From assembly GCF_963678635.1 (NCBI RefSeq), contig NC_087071.1, forward strand, positions 4,603,624 to 4,667,623: 64,000 nt of DNA, in the 5' to 3' direction. The position numbers and the translations under genes are program-made. This DNA comes from Symsagittifera roscoffensis. Lineage: Eukaryota > Xenacoelomorpha > Acoela > Convolutidae. Position 1 is the stretch's first letter, and the number at the start of each line of letters is the position of its first letter. This document shows, piece after piece, positions 18,733 to 29,953 of this stretch. The notes under the pieces were generated by a model that worked only from the letters and a program-made list of their open reading frames with translations, did no database searches and had not been told where the DNA came from.

Positions 18733-19320
18733 TCAAGTTAACTGAATTTTTTGTATATAATAGATAAAAAATTGCTGATTTTTGAGCAGATAATCAAGTT
18801 CTTTGATTTTAATGTAGATTTGAGACGATAACTCAAAGTTGATGAATTTTTCAAAGCAAATCTCTGGAAATCTAATACCAAACCTGATCATGCATGATTT
18901 TGAACTTTGAAAGTCCTTAAAAAAATGGAGGAATAACGAACTTTGCTGGGGAGTTATGACGAATTTGGGAGTTGGATATGGAATAAAAAGAGTCTTTGAA
19001 ATATTATCGTACGACTTTTTTATTAACTTCAAATTTTCTAAAATGAATAAAATTTCTTTTCTAGTCAAGTGTAACTCAGCAGTAAGTTTATAGCTTTGAT
19101 ACGCAATATGTGGATCAAAAATAAACTCTTTGATTGAGTAAGTTTCCCTAAAAAGACCTTCACTTAGTCGAATAACTCTATTTTGGACAATATAAACGTC
19201 CAAAAAATTGTGAAAAAAGTAAGAAACTACATCTATTTCATCAATAAGGAAATCACACGGAATATTTTCTTTTTTCTTGTAGAGTAATTCGAGAAAGTTC
19301 AAATGCTTTTTAATTGACAA
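18733..19320 (-). CDS. unknown 195-residue Polinton protein
   Basis: An intact minus-strand ORF divergent from the polymerase gene and not recognised. It is rich in Phe, Ile and Lys and probably alpha-helical (LHLTRKEILFILENLKLIKK), and ends in a run of hydrophobic aromatic residues. It lies outside the duplication. The distance to the polymerase start leaves about 480 bases for a shared promoter. Confidence 0.5.
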   Translation of the reverse strand: MSIKKHLNFLELLYKKKENIPCDFLIDEIDVVSYFFHNFLDVYIVQNRVIRLSEGLFRETYSIKEFIFDPHIAYQSYKLTAELHLTRKEILFILENLKLIKKSYDNISKTLFIPYPTPKFVITPQQSSLFLHFFKDFQSSKSCMIRFGIRFPEICFEKFINFELSSQIYIKIKELDYLLKNQQFFIYYIQKIQLT

Positions 19321-19440
19321 TCTTCAAAATGAAAGTTTTGGATCTAAAGTTATGTCTAGAAACAGCTTAGTTCTGATTGGTTGAGAATTCTTCTGGAAAA
19401 TTCTAGAATTTTCCGAAAATTCTAGAATTTTCCAAGGAAT

Positions 19441-19624
19441 AACGTGGTGATGACGTCATTACCATAAAAGGAAAATTGCGTGGGTGTTGACGTCATTTCT
19501 ATTCATAGAATGACGTCATTACCATAAAAGGAAAATTGCGTAGGCGGTGACATCTTTTCTATTCAAAGAATGACGTCATTACCATAAAAGGATAATTGCG
19601 TAGGCATCATTGATAGTATAAATA
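19441..19624 (+). promoter_or_regulatory. polymerase promoter: three 60-bp CRE-like repeats and TATA box
   Basis: TGACGTCATTACCATAAAAG occurs at 19451, 19511 and 19571, exactly 60 bases apart, each followed by GGAAAATTGCG-type sequence. A further TGACGTCA lies at 19488, with a degenerate version near 19548. TGACGTCA is the palindromic site bound by CREB/ATF bZIP proteins. A TATAAATA box at 19617-19624 follows, about 180 bases before the polymerase ATG. The array lies between two divergent genes and could serve both. Confidence 0.7.
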
Positions 19625-19799
19625 CACTTATTTTATTGGGTTAAATCATTCATTTTGTTTGCCAATCAGAAACAGTCAATTGAATTTTACTTCAAATTTT
19701 ACATTTCGTTACTTCACGAAAAGTACGTATTTTCATTCAATTGGTACTTTAAACTTTTAATTTTGGAACATTTCTAAATTGGAACAATTTTTTTAGATA

Positions 19800-22700
19800 A
19801 TGCCTGCCCTTAACCGAAACGAGAAAGTCAAATGTGAGAATTTTGGTCAGGAATACAGGAGATCTGATGCTGCGAGACATCAAAAGAGATGTGCTAAAGG
19901 AGTTGTTTCTTGTCCTGAATGTAAGTATTCCACTTACAATCAACAAGAAATGAACTATCATATGGCTAAGAAGCATGCTCAACCAAGTTCGAAGCAGTCG
20001 ACGGTTTGTTCTTCTTGTTACTACTCTCTCCAACAACATCGGAGAAAGGATCATGGAGCAAAACAACGGAAACCCAGTGATACGGTGGCCGACTTGAACA
20101 AGATTGTGGAGGAAGAAGGGGAAGATGGTGAAAAAGTAAAGGAGGAGCTAAGTGCTTGTCAACATTTTCTAGTGGATACGGAGATGGAAAATGGGAAAAA
20201 TAAGGTATTTAACTTCCAAATGTCCAAGTTAGATACTAAAATCATTAACGAGAAACTTCAAGAAGTTTTCAACAAGCTCGATTCTGCAGCCAAAATCAAC
20301 ATTGCTCTGGGTTTTGTTCTTCGAAATTTTGAGACTGGTGAATATCGATATTTCTACGCCCATGAAAACAATACTCTATTTGAAAATTCCCACTTACTTT
20401 GTACGAAAGCGGATTTGATAACAATCCAAGGAAAAGTAGAAAAGTTTGATATTGTGGAGCAATGTATGCAAGAACGCCAAAACACAAAATGGAGATTCAA
20501 GTTAATTACTAACGTCACAATTTTTGCTGCTTTGCTGAAAAACATCCCCATGGGATGTCCGGACTCTGTCCTACCCGAACCTCTACTGAAAAACCATTCT
20601 GTTAACTGTCTTTTATCTAACAAGGACAAGGAACCTTACAAAGATCATTTGTGTCTTTTCCGCGCATTGGCAATGTACATGAACGGACACAAAGATCTCG
20701 ACTCTCACACTTCCAGATACTTTACAGAGTTTATATCAAAATCTGGTTATGATCCTAAACATTTTCGTGGAGTTTCTGTAGAAGACTTGCCTGTTGTCGA
20801 GGAAATTGTGCAAAGAAACATTTTTATATACGATTTCGATATCCAAGAAGGAGAATATGTAGGAGAACTAGCTCGAAGAAGTATCGGAAGATTCGATAAA
20901 ACAGTTAAGCTACTGAGATTTAACAATCATATCATTCATACAAATGATATAGATAGTTTCTTCAAGTGCTTTCGATGCCCTAGTTGTGACACTTTTTTCC
21001 AAAAGTCAGATCACTTCAATCAGCATCTCCTGAGATGTAAGGACCGAGTGAGACATATTTACCCAAAGAACGTGCATGAACTTCGCGAAACCTTGTTTGA
21101 AAAGCTAGAGGGATTAAATCTTCCAGTTTCTGAAGATAACAAGCTCTTCAATAATCTAGCAATTTTCGATTTTGAATCGATTTGTGTTCCTACAGAGGAA
21201 TTAAAAGAAACACAAACTACTACCTGGATTGGAAAACATGTCCCCATTTCAGTCTCTATATCATCGAATCTGATTGATGATCCCATCTTCTTGTACAACA
21301 AGGATCCACAGAACTTGATAATTGATTTTGAATCCAACCTCGAACTGTTAGCTGAAAAAAGTAAGTTGGAGATGATAACAAAGTTTCAAGTTATTGAAAG
21401 AGCTGTCAATGAAAAGATGAAAAAAATCTTTGATCAAGTGAACGAACGTGGTAAAAATTATTCAAGTAACAAATTCGAGTACAAAGACGAATGCATTGAA
21501 GATTCGGAAGAAGCAGATATGTCAACACAATTTTTGCGAATTCAGAAAAATCAACTCATCGATTTGAAACAACATCTGGAGAGATATATAAATACTTTAC
21601 CTGTTTTTGGATTTAACAGTGGTAGATATGACTTAAATTTGATCAAGTCCTATTTAATCCCTTATTTGATTCGCGATAAAGAGCAAGAAACATCCGTTAT
21701 CAAAAAAGCAAATGATTTTATATCTTTCAAGTTTGGAGATGTACAATTTCTTGACATTATGAAATTTCTGGGTGGAGCAACAACTCTGGACTCTTTTCTC
21801 AAAGCTTATAAAGCTAGTGAAACAAAAGGATTCTTTCCTTATGAGTGGTTTGACAACCCTGACAAACTTGATTTTCCAGGACTGCCCCCATATGAAGCAT
21901 TTTTCAGTAAACTTAGAAACAACAATCCTTTAGACAAAGACGTTACTGATTATGAAAAACTGAGGAAGAGTTGACTGGATGAACAGCAAGCACTGAAAAA
22001 GCTTCAAATCAAGACTGTAACCCCATCTGGACTAGATAATTACAGTTAATTACAACAAACTTGGCAGAAAAACGGAATGACTGTGTTCAAAGACTTTTTG
22101 CAGTGGTACAACAACAAAGATCTAGTTCCAACCCTGGAAGCAATGCAAAAAATGATCCAATTTTATCATAACAAAGGGATAGATATGTTAAAACTTGGAT
22201 GTACACTTCCAAATCTAGCAAACATATGTCTACACAAATCTACAAATTACAAGTTTTATCCATTTTGCGAAAGTGATAAAGATTTGTGTGAAAAAATACG
22301 AGAAGACATGACCGGTGGGCCTTCGATTGTCTTCACTCGAAAAGCTGTAGTTGATGAAACATACATCAGAAATTCATCAAAAGTTTGTAAATCAATCGTT
22401 GGAATTGATGCAAGCCAGCTTTACCCTTTCTCAATGTGTCAAGATATGCCAACAGGACTGTATACGAGATGGGAGTTTGACACTGATATGCAGAAATTCA
22501 AGGGTAAACATAACGGAACTCGCAACTTTGAGAATATGGTCATGTCTTTCTATCAAGAATCAAGACCAGAATGTAAAATTGAGAGCTTTTTTACATCTGG
22601 AAAACAGAAGAAAATTGACTGTTTTAATGTGGACGGTTATTATGATCACTGTAAAACAGTATTCGAGGCAATGGGATGCTACTATCACTTTTGTTCTTGT

Positions 22701-24146
22701 CAAGAAGCTCGTCCCTCCTTAACAGAACAGGATTTTGAGCGAGGAAATAAGAAGAGAGAGATGGATGAGATGAGACGAGAATACATTGAAGAGAAAGGAT
22801 ACAAAGTTGAAGAAATGTGGGAGTGTGACTGGTGGGAAAGTTTCAAAACTGATGAAAAGATCAAAAATCACGTCAGAACCCACTTTCCCTATAAAAGACC
22901 TCTTTCTACAGACTCTCTTCTAGCAAAGATAAAAGATGGATCTCTTTTTGGCTACGTTCAGTGCGACTTAGTTGTTCTAGATGAACTGAAATCAAAATTT
23001 GCGAATTTTCCTCCAATTTTCAAAAATACTGAGGTCGGAAGAGATGATATTGGAGATTTCATGAAAAACTATGCGATCGAGAACGAAATGTTGAAGCATC
23101 CTCAGAGAATGCTGATATCTAGTTTCAAGCTGGAAAATGGAACGGTTATAACTCCTCTCTTCAACTTTTATATGGAACTTGGATTACAGTGCACCAAAAT
23201 TTACCGATTTATTCAATATTCTCCTCTGAAGTGTTTCAATAATTTCGTTCAATCGGTGGTTGATGCAAGAAGAGAAGGAGATGAAAACCCTTTGTCAGGA
23301 GTTGTAGCAGAAACAATGAAGCTCTTGGGCAATTCCTCCTATGGATATCAGAACATGGATAGATCGAGACATACAATCACGAAGTATCTGAACGATGAAA
23401 AAACTCACAAGGCAATCAATGAACCACTGTTTAGGAGACTTAACACAGTTGAGAAGGACTTATATGAGGTGGAGTTATTGAAGTCAACCATTGAGCACAG
23501 AGAACCCATCATTGATGGTTTTTTCATACTTTAGTATGCAAAGCTGAGAATGCTGGAACTCTACTATAACTTCTTTGACAAGTTCTGTGATGTGAATAAA
23601 TTTGAAGAGTTGGAGATGGACACAGACTCACTTTACTTGGCACTTGCAGAAGAAAATTTGTACGATTGCATCCAACCAGATAAGAGAGCTGCTTGGGAAA
23701 AAATGAGGGAGAGTGATTGCAGAGATTCCTTCAAGGCGGATGCAAAATCTAATTTCTTTCCTCGAACGAGTTGTAGTATCCATAAAAAACATGATAAGCG
23801 GGAGCCGGGACTTTTCAAAGAAGAATTTAGGTGCACAGAAATGCTCTGTTTATGTAGTAAGACATATTGCTGCTATGACAACAAGTCAGACAAATTCAAA
23901 TTTAGCAGAAAAGGATTGAATAAGCGGGTTCTAGAAGATTCTGGAGACGATCCCATGTAAAAATACAGGAGATAGCTTGATGAAGCAATTAATCTTACAT
24001 CTACTAATAGAGGATTCAGAACTATAAATCATATGGTTGCTACATATGAACAGACAAAGAAAGGACTAAGTTATTTTTATCCTAAAAGACAAGTGCAAGA
24101 TGACGGAATTCATACAAAACCATTGGACTTATTAGAACTCTTCTAA
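19800..24146 (+). pseudogene. protein-primed DNA polymerase B with OTU-like domain, five stops
   Basis: One frame of 1,449 codons with in-frame stops at 21972, 22047, 23532, 23958 and 23973 and no frameshift. N-terminus: C2H2-type fingers (CENFGQEYRRSDAARH, CPECKYSTYNQQEMNYH). About residues 275-375: an OTU protease-like segment (DHLCLFRALAMYM and later LLRFNNHIIH), then another finger. Exonuclease motifs: FDFES near residue 455 and FGFNSGRYDL near 602. Polymerase motifs: A, DASQLYP near 22404; B, LLGNSSYGYQ near 23325; C, MDTDSLY near 23617. It is the hallmark replication gene of Polintons, inactive in this copy. Confidence 0.92.
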
Positions 24147-24181
24147 TGTATTAAATTAAATAAGATGTCATTTTATTATGG

Positions 24182-24809
24182 TTTCATGATAATAAAATGT
24201 TAATTATGGCAGTAAGTTTACTATACGATGCAGTGATTTATATACTTTCTTTGTAATTTAATTTTTTTCTCTCAAAAAATTCGATTTTTTTTCGATGTCT
24301 CTGTAGGTTCAGAATAGATTCAGATAGGTAGAAAGTAAAAGTATCTAATAAATTTTTATTAGATCAAATTAAACAAATCTTATCGTGTTTTGAATTTTTT
24401 CGAAAAAAATTTTTTGATAAAAAATTCCAAGTTTTTGCACAAACTTACCATGCACCAAAAAACTTACCATACCAGTTGACTTACCATGCACCAAAAAACT
24501 AAATGCATAACCTTTATTCTACACGTAATTAACAATTAATTGTTCCCAATTAGGTAACGCGCGCCCAGATTTTTGTGAAAAAATTGGACAAAAACCAAAA
24601 AAATTACGTTTTTCTTACCATTATCTTTCCATCACACAAACCATAAAACCTTACCATCGGTATTCCCTATCTTAATACATTGTAGACTCTATACCCAATC
24701 TTAATACATAGGTGGCTGACCGGATACTCTATAGCCTATGTTAATACATGGGGGTCAGCCACCTCCCCCCCCCCCCCCCCCCTCCTGATCAGCCTCAACA
24801 TCTACTACT
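24182..24809 (-). repeat. Polinton right terminal inverted repeat
   Basis: Reverse complement of the left TIR, about 56 bases longer. The extra length comes from a C homopolymer near 24763-24782 (only GGGGGAG in the left copy) and from extra GGTAAGTTTTTTGGTGCAT-type sequence near 24440-24490, apparently a small local duplication. The tip ends CTACTACT at 24809, followed by the target duplication. Confidence 0.9.
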
Positions 24810-25815
24810 GCCACCATTCCATTGACCTCAAAAACCAGCAACTGAGACAAAGACTAGCAGAATCAGAGATTAAAAACATAAGAACGAAACAAAAAATTTC
24901 TGAAATATTATCAGAAAGGAAGATCACAAACGCGAGCGAAACAGCAAGGCTAACTCCAGAGCCTTGTGAAATGAAATTTTATTATGCCGATAAACAATCG
25001 GATTTCGCAAGTGACAGAAGCAAAGAGACGTGTCTCCAGATAGAAGTGACAGATATGTATCTCCAGATTTAAACTCAATAACTTTCAACGAAGTAGATTC
25101 GAAAGGACTTACACAGAGTTAAAGTTTGAAATCCATAAGCCAAACTGATGAACAGAAGAAAAATTTAGTCTTGGTGGTCCAAGTAGAACACATGAAGAGC
25201 GATATCTTGACAACTACTCCAAATAACTAAACGCAGAGCCTAGAAATTGGAGTTTACCAAAACCTATTCTACCAAAGGTGAAGCTAGGTGAAGAGAAACT
25301 ATTTGCTGGTGATCCACTGGAGTGACAGAATTGGTCAGCATTTTCCACAGCAGCTGTGCATAGCGCGAGCATAACAAAATGTAAAAAGTTGTGTTTCTGA
25401 TAAGAATTGTATCTTCAAAAATAAAGCTGCTCAGAGCTTCCCAATTGTAAGAATACACGATTCGCATCAAATATCGAATTTTACAGGTACCTAGAATGTA
25501 GTGAGTACCTTTGAAAGCGTTTTGAAAGTTTTTTTGCATTGATATCGAATTCAAATATAGACATGATATTGGGCAATTTTCGACCAGATCTCAAAGAAAG
25601 GAAACGCTAACACCCAAATGTGGTTGAGCTTAGTAAAGGGCTGACTGGTGTGGCTTAAGTGCACAATCAGTGAATCACAAAGCAAAGACATGAACCTAGA
25701 GAAGCATTTGAAACTAAACCACATACACCAAACAAACGCCAGAACGTATGTTGAAGAAGACAAGAGTCAGGACTTCAAAAACAAAAGCACAGATCAGTGC
25801 TTAGCAAAAAAGCTT
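24810..25815 (+). pseudogene. BEL/Pao-type gag fragment, unit 2, 3' part
   Basis: Resumes at the repeated GCCACC and continues the unit broken at 4668, colinear with units 1 and 3 (Lys/Glu-rich coil, then the KLFAGDPLE gag motif near 25290, then a stretch ending QDFKNKSTDQC). It has several stops and shifts. The minus-strand frame 25264-25554 is antisense. Confidence 0.6.
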
Positions 25816-27398
25816 CCTCCAAAATTGATTAAAAAGTTTGATTTCCTTTTATTGGCCAAACGGCAACATATTTCTCCTTTGAAATATATATTTGATTACC
25901 CTCAATTGTTTTTGCGTACAATAGTTCACGTTGACACGATCAAACGACACAATCAAAGAAGAGTAGACAAAATGACAAGCGAATCGACGACAATAGAAGA
26001 ACTACTGCGTGTTTAGGCCGTAGATGATGCAAAATTAATTCGATGAATCATCGTTGAAAGAAGAAGAATGGACGGTTACGATCGAGAAATTGTCCGCACA
26101 AATGGTAAATTATTTTAATTGATGGAGTAGACAAGAATATTTTGTCGCGACACATCAGAATTGGAAAAACTTTACGATTGCGTAAATTAAATTGAAGAGA
26201 AAGCACGACAGGTTGACGTCAGAATGGGGAACAAACAAAAACTGAAAAACCAACAACAGGAAATTCACAACGTTATACGAAGACTTCTTCGAATAAGTTT
26301 AAAAGTGTATTGACGATACTGGCGAGACCGAATACCTAACAAGTAAGATCTCATTTAAGCTCAGGAATGATTCCTCGACCCGACTCCAAGGAAATGTTGT
26401 CGCATGCCAGCCACCATTCCATTGACCTCAAAAACCAGCAACTGAGACAAAGACTAGCAGAATTAGAGATTAAAAACATAAAAAAGAAACAAAAATTTTC
26501 TGAAATATTATCAGAAAGGAAGATCACAAACGCAAGCGAAACAGCCAGGCTAACTCCAGAGCCTTGTGAAATGAAATTTTATTATGCCGATAAACAATCG
26601 GATTTCGCAAGTGACAGAAGCAAAGAGACGTGTCTCCAGATAGAAGTGACAGATATGTATCTCCAGATTTAAACTCAATAACTTTCAACGAAGTAGATTC
26701 GAAAGGACTTACACAGAGTTAAAGTTTGAAATCCATAAGCCAAACTGATGAACAGAAGAAAAATTTAGTCTTGGTGGTCCAAGTAGAACACATGAAGAGC
26801 GATATCTTGACAACTACTCCAAATAACTAAACGCAGAGCCTAGAAATTGGAGTTTACCAAAACCTATTCTACCAAAGGTGAAGCTAGGTGAAGAGAAACT
26901 ATTTGCTGGTGATCCACTGGAGTGACAGAATTGGTCAGCATTTTCCACAGCAGCTGTGCATAGCGCGAGCATAACAAAATGTAAAAAGTTGTGTTTCTGA
27001 TAAGAATTGTATCTTCAAAAATAAAGCTGCTCAGAGCTTCCCAATTGTAAGAATACACGATTCGCATCAAATATCGAATTTTACAGGTACCTAGAATGTA
27101 TTGAGTACCTTTGAAAGCGTTTTGAAAGTTTTTTTTTGTATTGATATCGAATTCAAATATAGACATGATGTTGGGCAATTTTCGACCAGATCTCAAAGAA
27201 AGAAAACGCTAAGAACCAAATGTGGTTGAGCTTAGTAATGGGCTGACTGGTGTGGCCTTCGTGCACAATCAGTGAATCACAAAGCAAAGACATGAACCTA
27301 GAGAAGCAACTGAAACACGGAAGCTAAACCACATACACCAAACAAACGCCAGAACGTATGTTGAAGAAGATAATGATCAGGACAAAAGCACAGATCAG
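25816..27398 (+). pseudogene. BEL/Pao-type gag fragment, tandem unit 3
   Basis: A third copy of about 1.58 kb, including the uninterrupted Polinton target sequence near 26400-26430 (CCAGCCACCATTCCATTGAC). It has the longest local open pieces (25648-26016 across the joint; 26367-26672), yet is still broken. It leads directly into zinc knuckles, unlike units 1 and 2. Confidence 0.58.
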
Positions 27399-27600
27399 TG
27401 CTTGTGTTGCAGGAAAGGAATACACAAACTCTGGAACTGTCCAGAATTCAAGATGATGAATGTGAACCAAACATATGATTAAGTGAAGAAACACAAATTG
27501 TGCTTCGGATGTTTGGGTAAATCACATAGCATTAAAGACTGTAAATTTAATTCACGTGGAATAGATGGAAAGGACAGAAATCACAACCGTCTACTACATT
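27399..27600 (+). pseudogene. BEL/Pao gag zinc knuckles
   Basis: Two CX2CX4HX4C knuckles in one frame: 27399-27440 (CLCCRKGIHKLWNC) and 27501-27542 (CFGCLGKSHSIKDC), separated by a TAA near 27479. Two such knuckles after the gag core are typical of BEL/Pao elements and bind RNA during packaging. The stop shows this copy is dead. Confidence 0.72.
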
Positions 27601-28090
27601 AAAATATATCCGTATCAAGACCAATGCACCAGGAATAAACCAGCTCACATACTTTGCCATCCAGTAGTGGCTTACTAACAATAGTGAGAGCGAAACTAAC
27701 CAATCCGAGGACAGGAAAACCAATGTAGGCTGGTGGATTGTAAGACTCTGGGTTAAAAGTGAAACTTATAAAAATCGTTCAAAGAATCTCTGACATTTGA
27801 TATGAAAGACCGCAAAAGAGATGATGATCACTAAGCGGTCCGTTGGGACAAAAGGAAGCCTAGAGTTGGAAAGCGCGATCGTACTTCTGTTCTACAGAAG
27901 AGCACTTAACCCAAAAAGTCAAAGTATGATGTCTATAGAAAGCTACGGATCAGTGGAATATGTTGAATTGTTGTCAAGTGAACAAAAACGAGCCCAGCAA
28001 ATCCTAGAATCCACTAACAAAATTGAGCATGGTACAAAAAAACATGGTACAAGAAATTTGGACTTCTTTGGACTACAAGAAGTTTGGATA
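27601..28090 (+). other. probable decayed BEL/Pao continuation
   Basis: No intact frame with a recognised enzyme motif. A 91-residue open piece at 27821-28096 (SYGSVEYVELLSSEQKRAQQ) sits where pol would be expected, with a weak resemblance to the region before the reverse transcriptase core. I would not assign it firmly. Confidence 0.3.
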
Positions 28091-28093
28091 AAA

Positions 28094-29460
28094 TAATTGT
28101 TTATCTTGTTTGGCGCTGGCATTCAAGATAAAACTTTCTTACTCATATTATCGGGATAAACTATTCGATTATAAAGAATTATTTATTTCTCTACAAATTA
28201 TTTAGCTATGTCAAATTCTAAATTTACCACTTATTTATTTCATTAAATTTTGGCTTTTTGATGCCAAAATTGGGCCAACTATTACCGCCGGGCAGCGAAC
28301 TTAATGATTTTTACATTTATTCCATCAAAAAAGACATGTCGCTTTATTTAATTTGATATTAGCCTGGGGCATTCATGAAAGCGATCAGGATTTGAATAAC
28401 ACATTGTATTATCATTGTGGAAAAAAAAAGAATTGACAGAAGGTTTTGGCGCTAACGTTTGAAAAATTAGACAAAAAAACAGCACAAATGGGAAAGAAAT
28501 TTAAACAAAATTAGGACACAAAAAAGAGACATAAAATTTGATGCAATTATTGATCGAAGAACAACTGCCTAAAACTTTACAACTATAAAAACTTACTTGC
28601 AAAGACTAGAAAACAAAATTCTATTTAAATTCAAATCGCTTAATTAAATTATAATCTCAATTGCGCACTTCTCATGGTTAAAAAGTATACTATTTAATCG
28701 GGATTCAAATTTTGAAAATCGTGATTTTTAATTTTCAACAGTAAAAGCAAATTTTAAATCCGCATCAGAAAATGATTTTAAAAGTATGACCTCTAAGATT
28801 AAAAAAAACTACAAAATCTGGTGACATCAGATCACACTGAAAAAAGACCTCTAAAATACACTCTGAAAGCCAAGCAAAAACAAAATTTCAGCTAAAGTTG
28901 ACAAGAAGTTTTCCAAGTTACTTTAGAAGAATATCTTGATCGGATTAAGTTACCAAAAAATGAGTTAAAGTACGTTGGTTGGTCGACGCCCAAGAGAAAA
29001 TAAGCGTTGCCTCTTAATAAATGTCAAATTGAACTAATCAGTTTTTTAAATACTTTCCATTAATTGTTCATTGTACCTTTAGAACAATGATTCATATAGA
29101 CTTTTTTCTAAAATTAGCTTAGCATGAAAGGAAAAAAATTTTGTTTACCGCAATTGCTTACTGTATTTATGAGTAAAAGGTTGTTGTTGCAATTACTTTA
29201 TGTTTTGACCAAAATATGCTTGGAAAAAAACTAGTCTTATTTTTTGCCAGGCCAATAAATATATTTTTTCTTCCGAAGTTTTCATATATGCATAAAGATG
29301 AAAATGATTATCTATCAATTTTTTGGGTGAAAACTTTGCTCTTTAAATTTTTTTAATCAGAAAATTCAGTAATTTATCGAGATAAAATAAACAGCATGGC
29401 AGATAACACTTTATTTTTGATGTATTTGTTCAAAGTTACAGAACTTACTGCAAACTCATT
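28094..29460. repeat. long direct repeat, copy 1 (BEL-associated)
   Basis: Matches 29954-31326 over about 1.37 kb with frequent small differences (both start with TTGTTTATCTTGTTTGGCGC and share TTTTGGCTTTTTGATGC and TTCATTGTACCTT). The TGGCGCTGGCATTC word near the start resembles an LTR retroelement primer-binding site, but no partner tRNA can be confirmed. It has no coding. Confidence 0.6.
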
Positions 29461-29953
29461 CGAAAGCAATAGTTATCAAAAAATCTGGGAAGTGCCATCT
29501 ATTAAAATCAGAAGAAGATGAAATAATTCATTGAACTATTATCGCAACATTTCCACTCTGATGCTGATGCTGTGATATGAGTGCCAGCCTAGTTTTGTGT
29601 TCAGCAGAGTTCCCCATTGTTAAAATTCTGGAAATTCCGTTCCTCGATTGTTGGAACTGATTAAAATAGGACCGACGGGTCGTTGAGATATAGGTTCTCG
29701 CAATGTGTTGTACAGAATGGAAATATGAAAATTGGCATAATCTTTCCATCTAAAATCTTCATATATGTCAAAAGAATCGTTGTCAGCTGAAAAAGGCGTT
29801 CTGAATAAATTCCTCGAGAAGAAGTTTTGATTGAATTATTTGAAGCTATTGGTAGTACCGAACTACAAATCAAACACGCATCACATTCACTTCAATCATC
29901 ACACGTACAATGCGATTTTAGCACAAATGAAAAATTTATTGATTGGCATAAAA
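29461..29953. other. spacer between the two long direct repeats
   Basis: AT-rich; small frames on both strands show no recognisable motif. Nothing further can be supported. Confidence 0.5.

Larger units (their letters stand above)
4669..24809. mobile_element. Polinton/Maverick element, 20,141 bp
   Basis: A complete virus-like DNA transposon. Both ends begin AGTAGTAGATGTTGAGG read inward and are flanked by the 6-bp direct repeat GCCACC, the target duplication length typical of Polintons. Inside are the family's hallmark genes: protein-primed DNA polymerase B, DDE-type integrase, FtsK/HerA packaging ATPase, adenovirus-type cysteine protease, and double- and single-jelly-roll capsid proteins. 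All genes except the polymerase and one unknown ORF are on the minus strand. A 4,327-bp block is duplicated in tandem. Several genes carry stops or frameshifts, so this copy is not expected to be autonomous. Confidence 0.93.

Noticed and set aside
19800-24146. Alternative genetic code to explain the in-frame stops in the polymerase
   Set aside because: All three stop codons occur as apparent stops there, while other genes in the window end cleanly at TAA, TGA or TAG; one stop is a CAA/TAA difference between duplicates elsewhere, fitting mutation.
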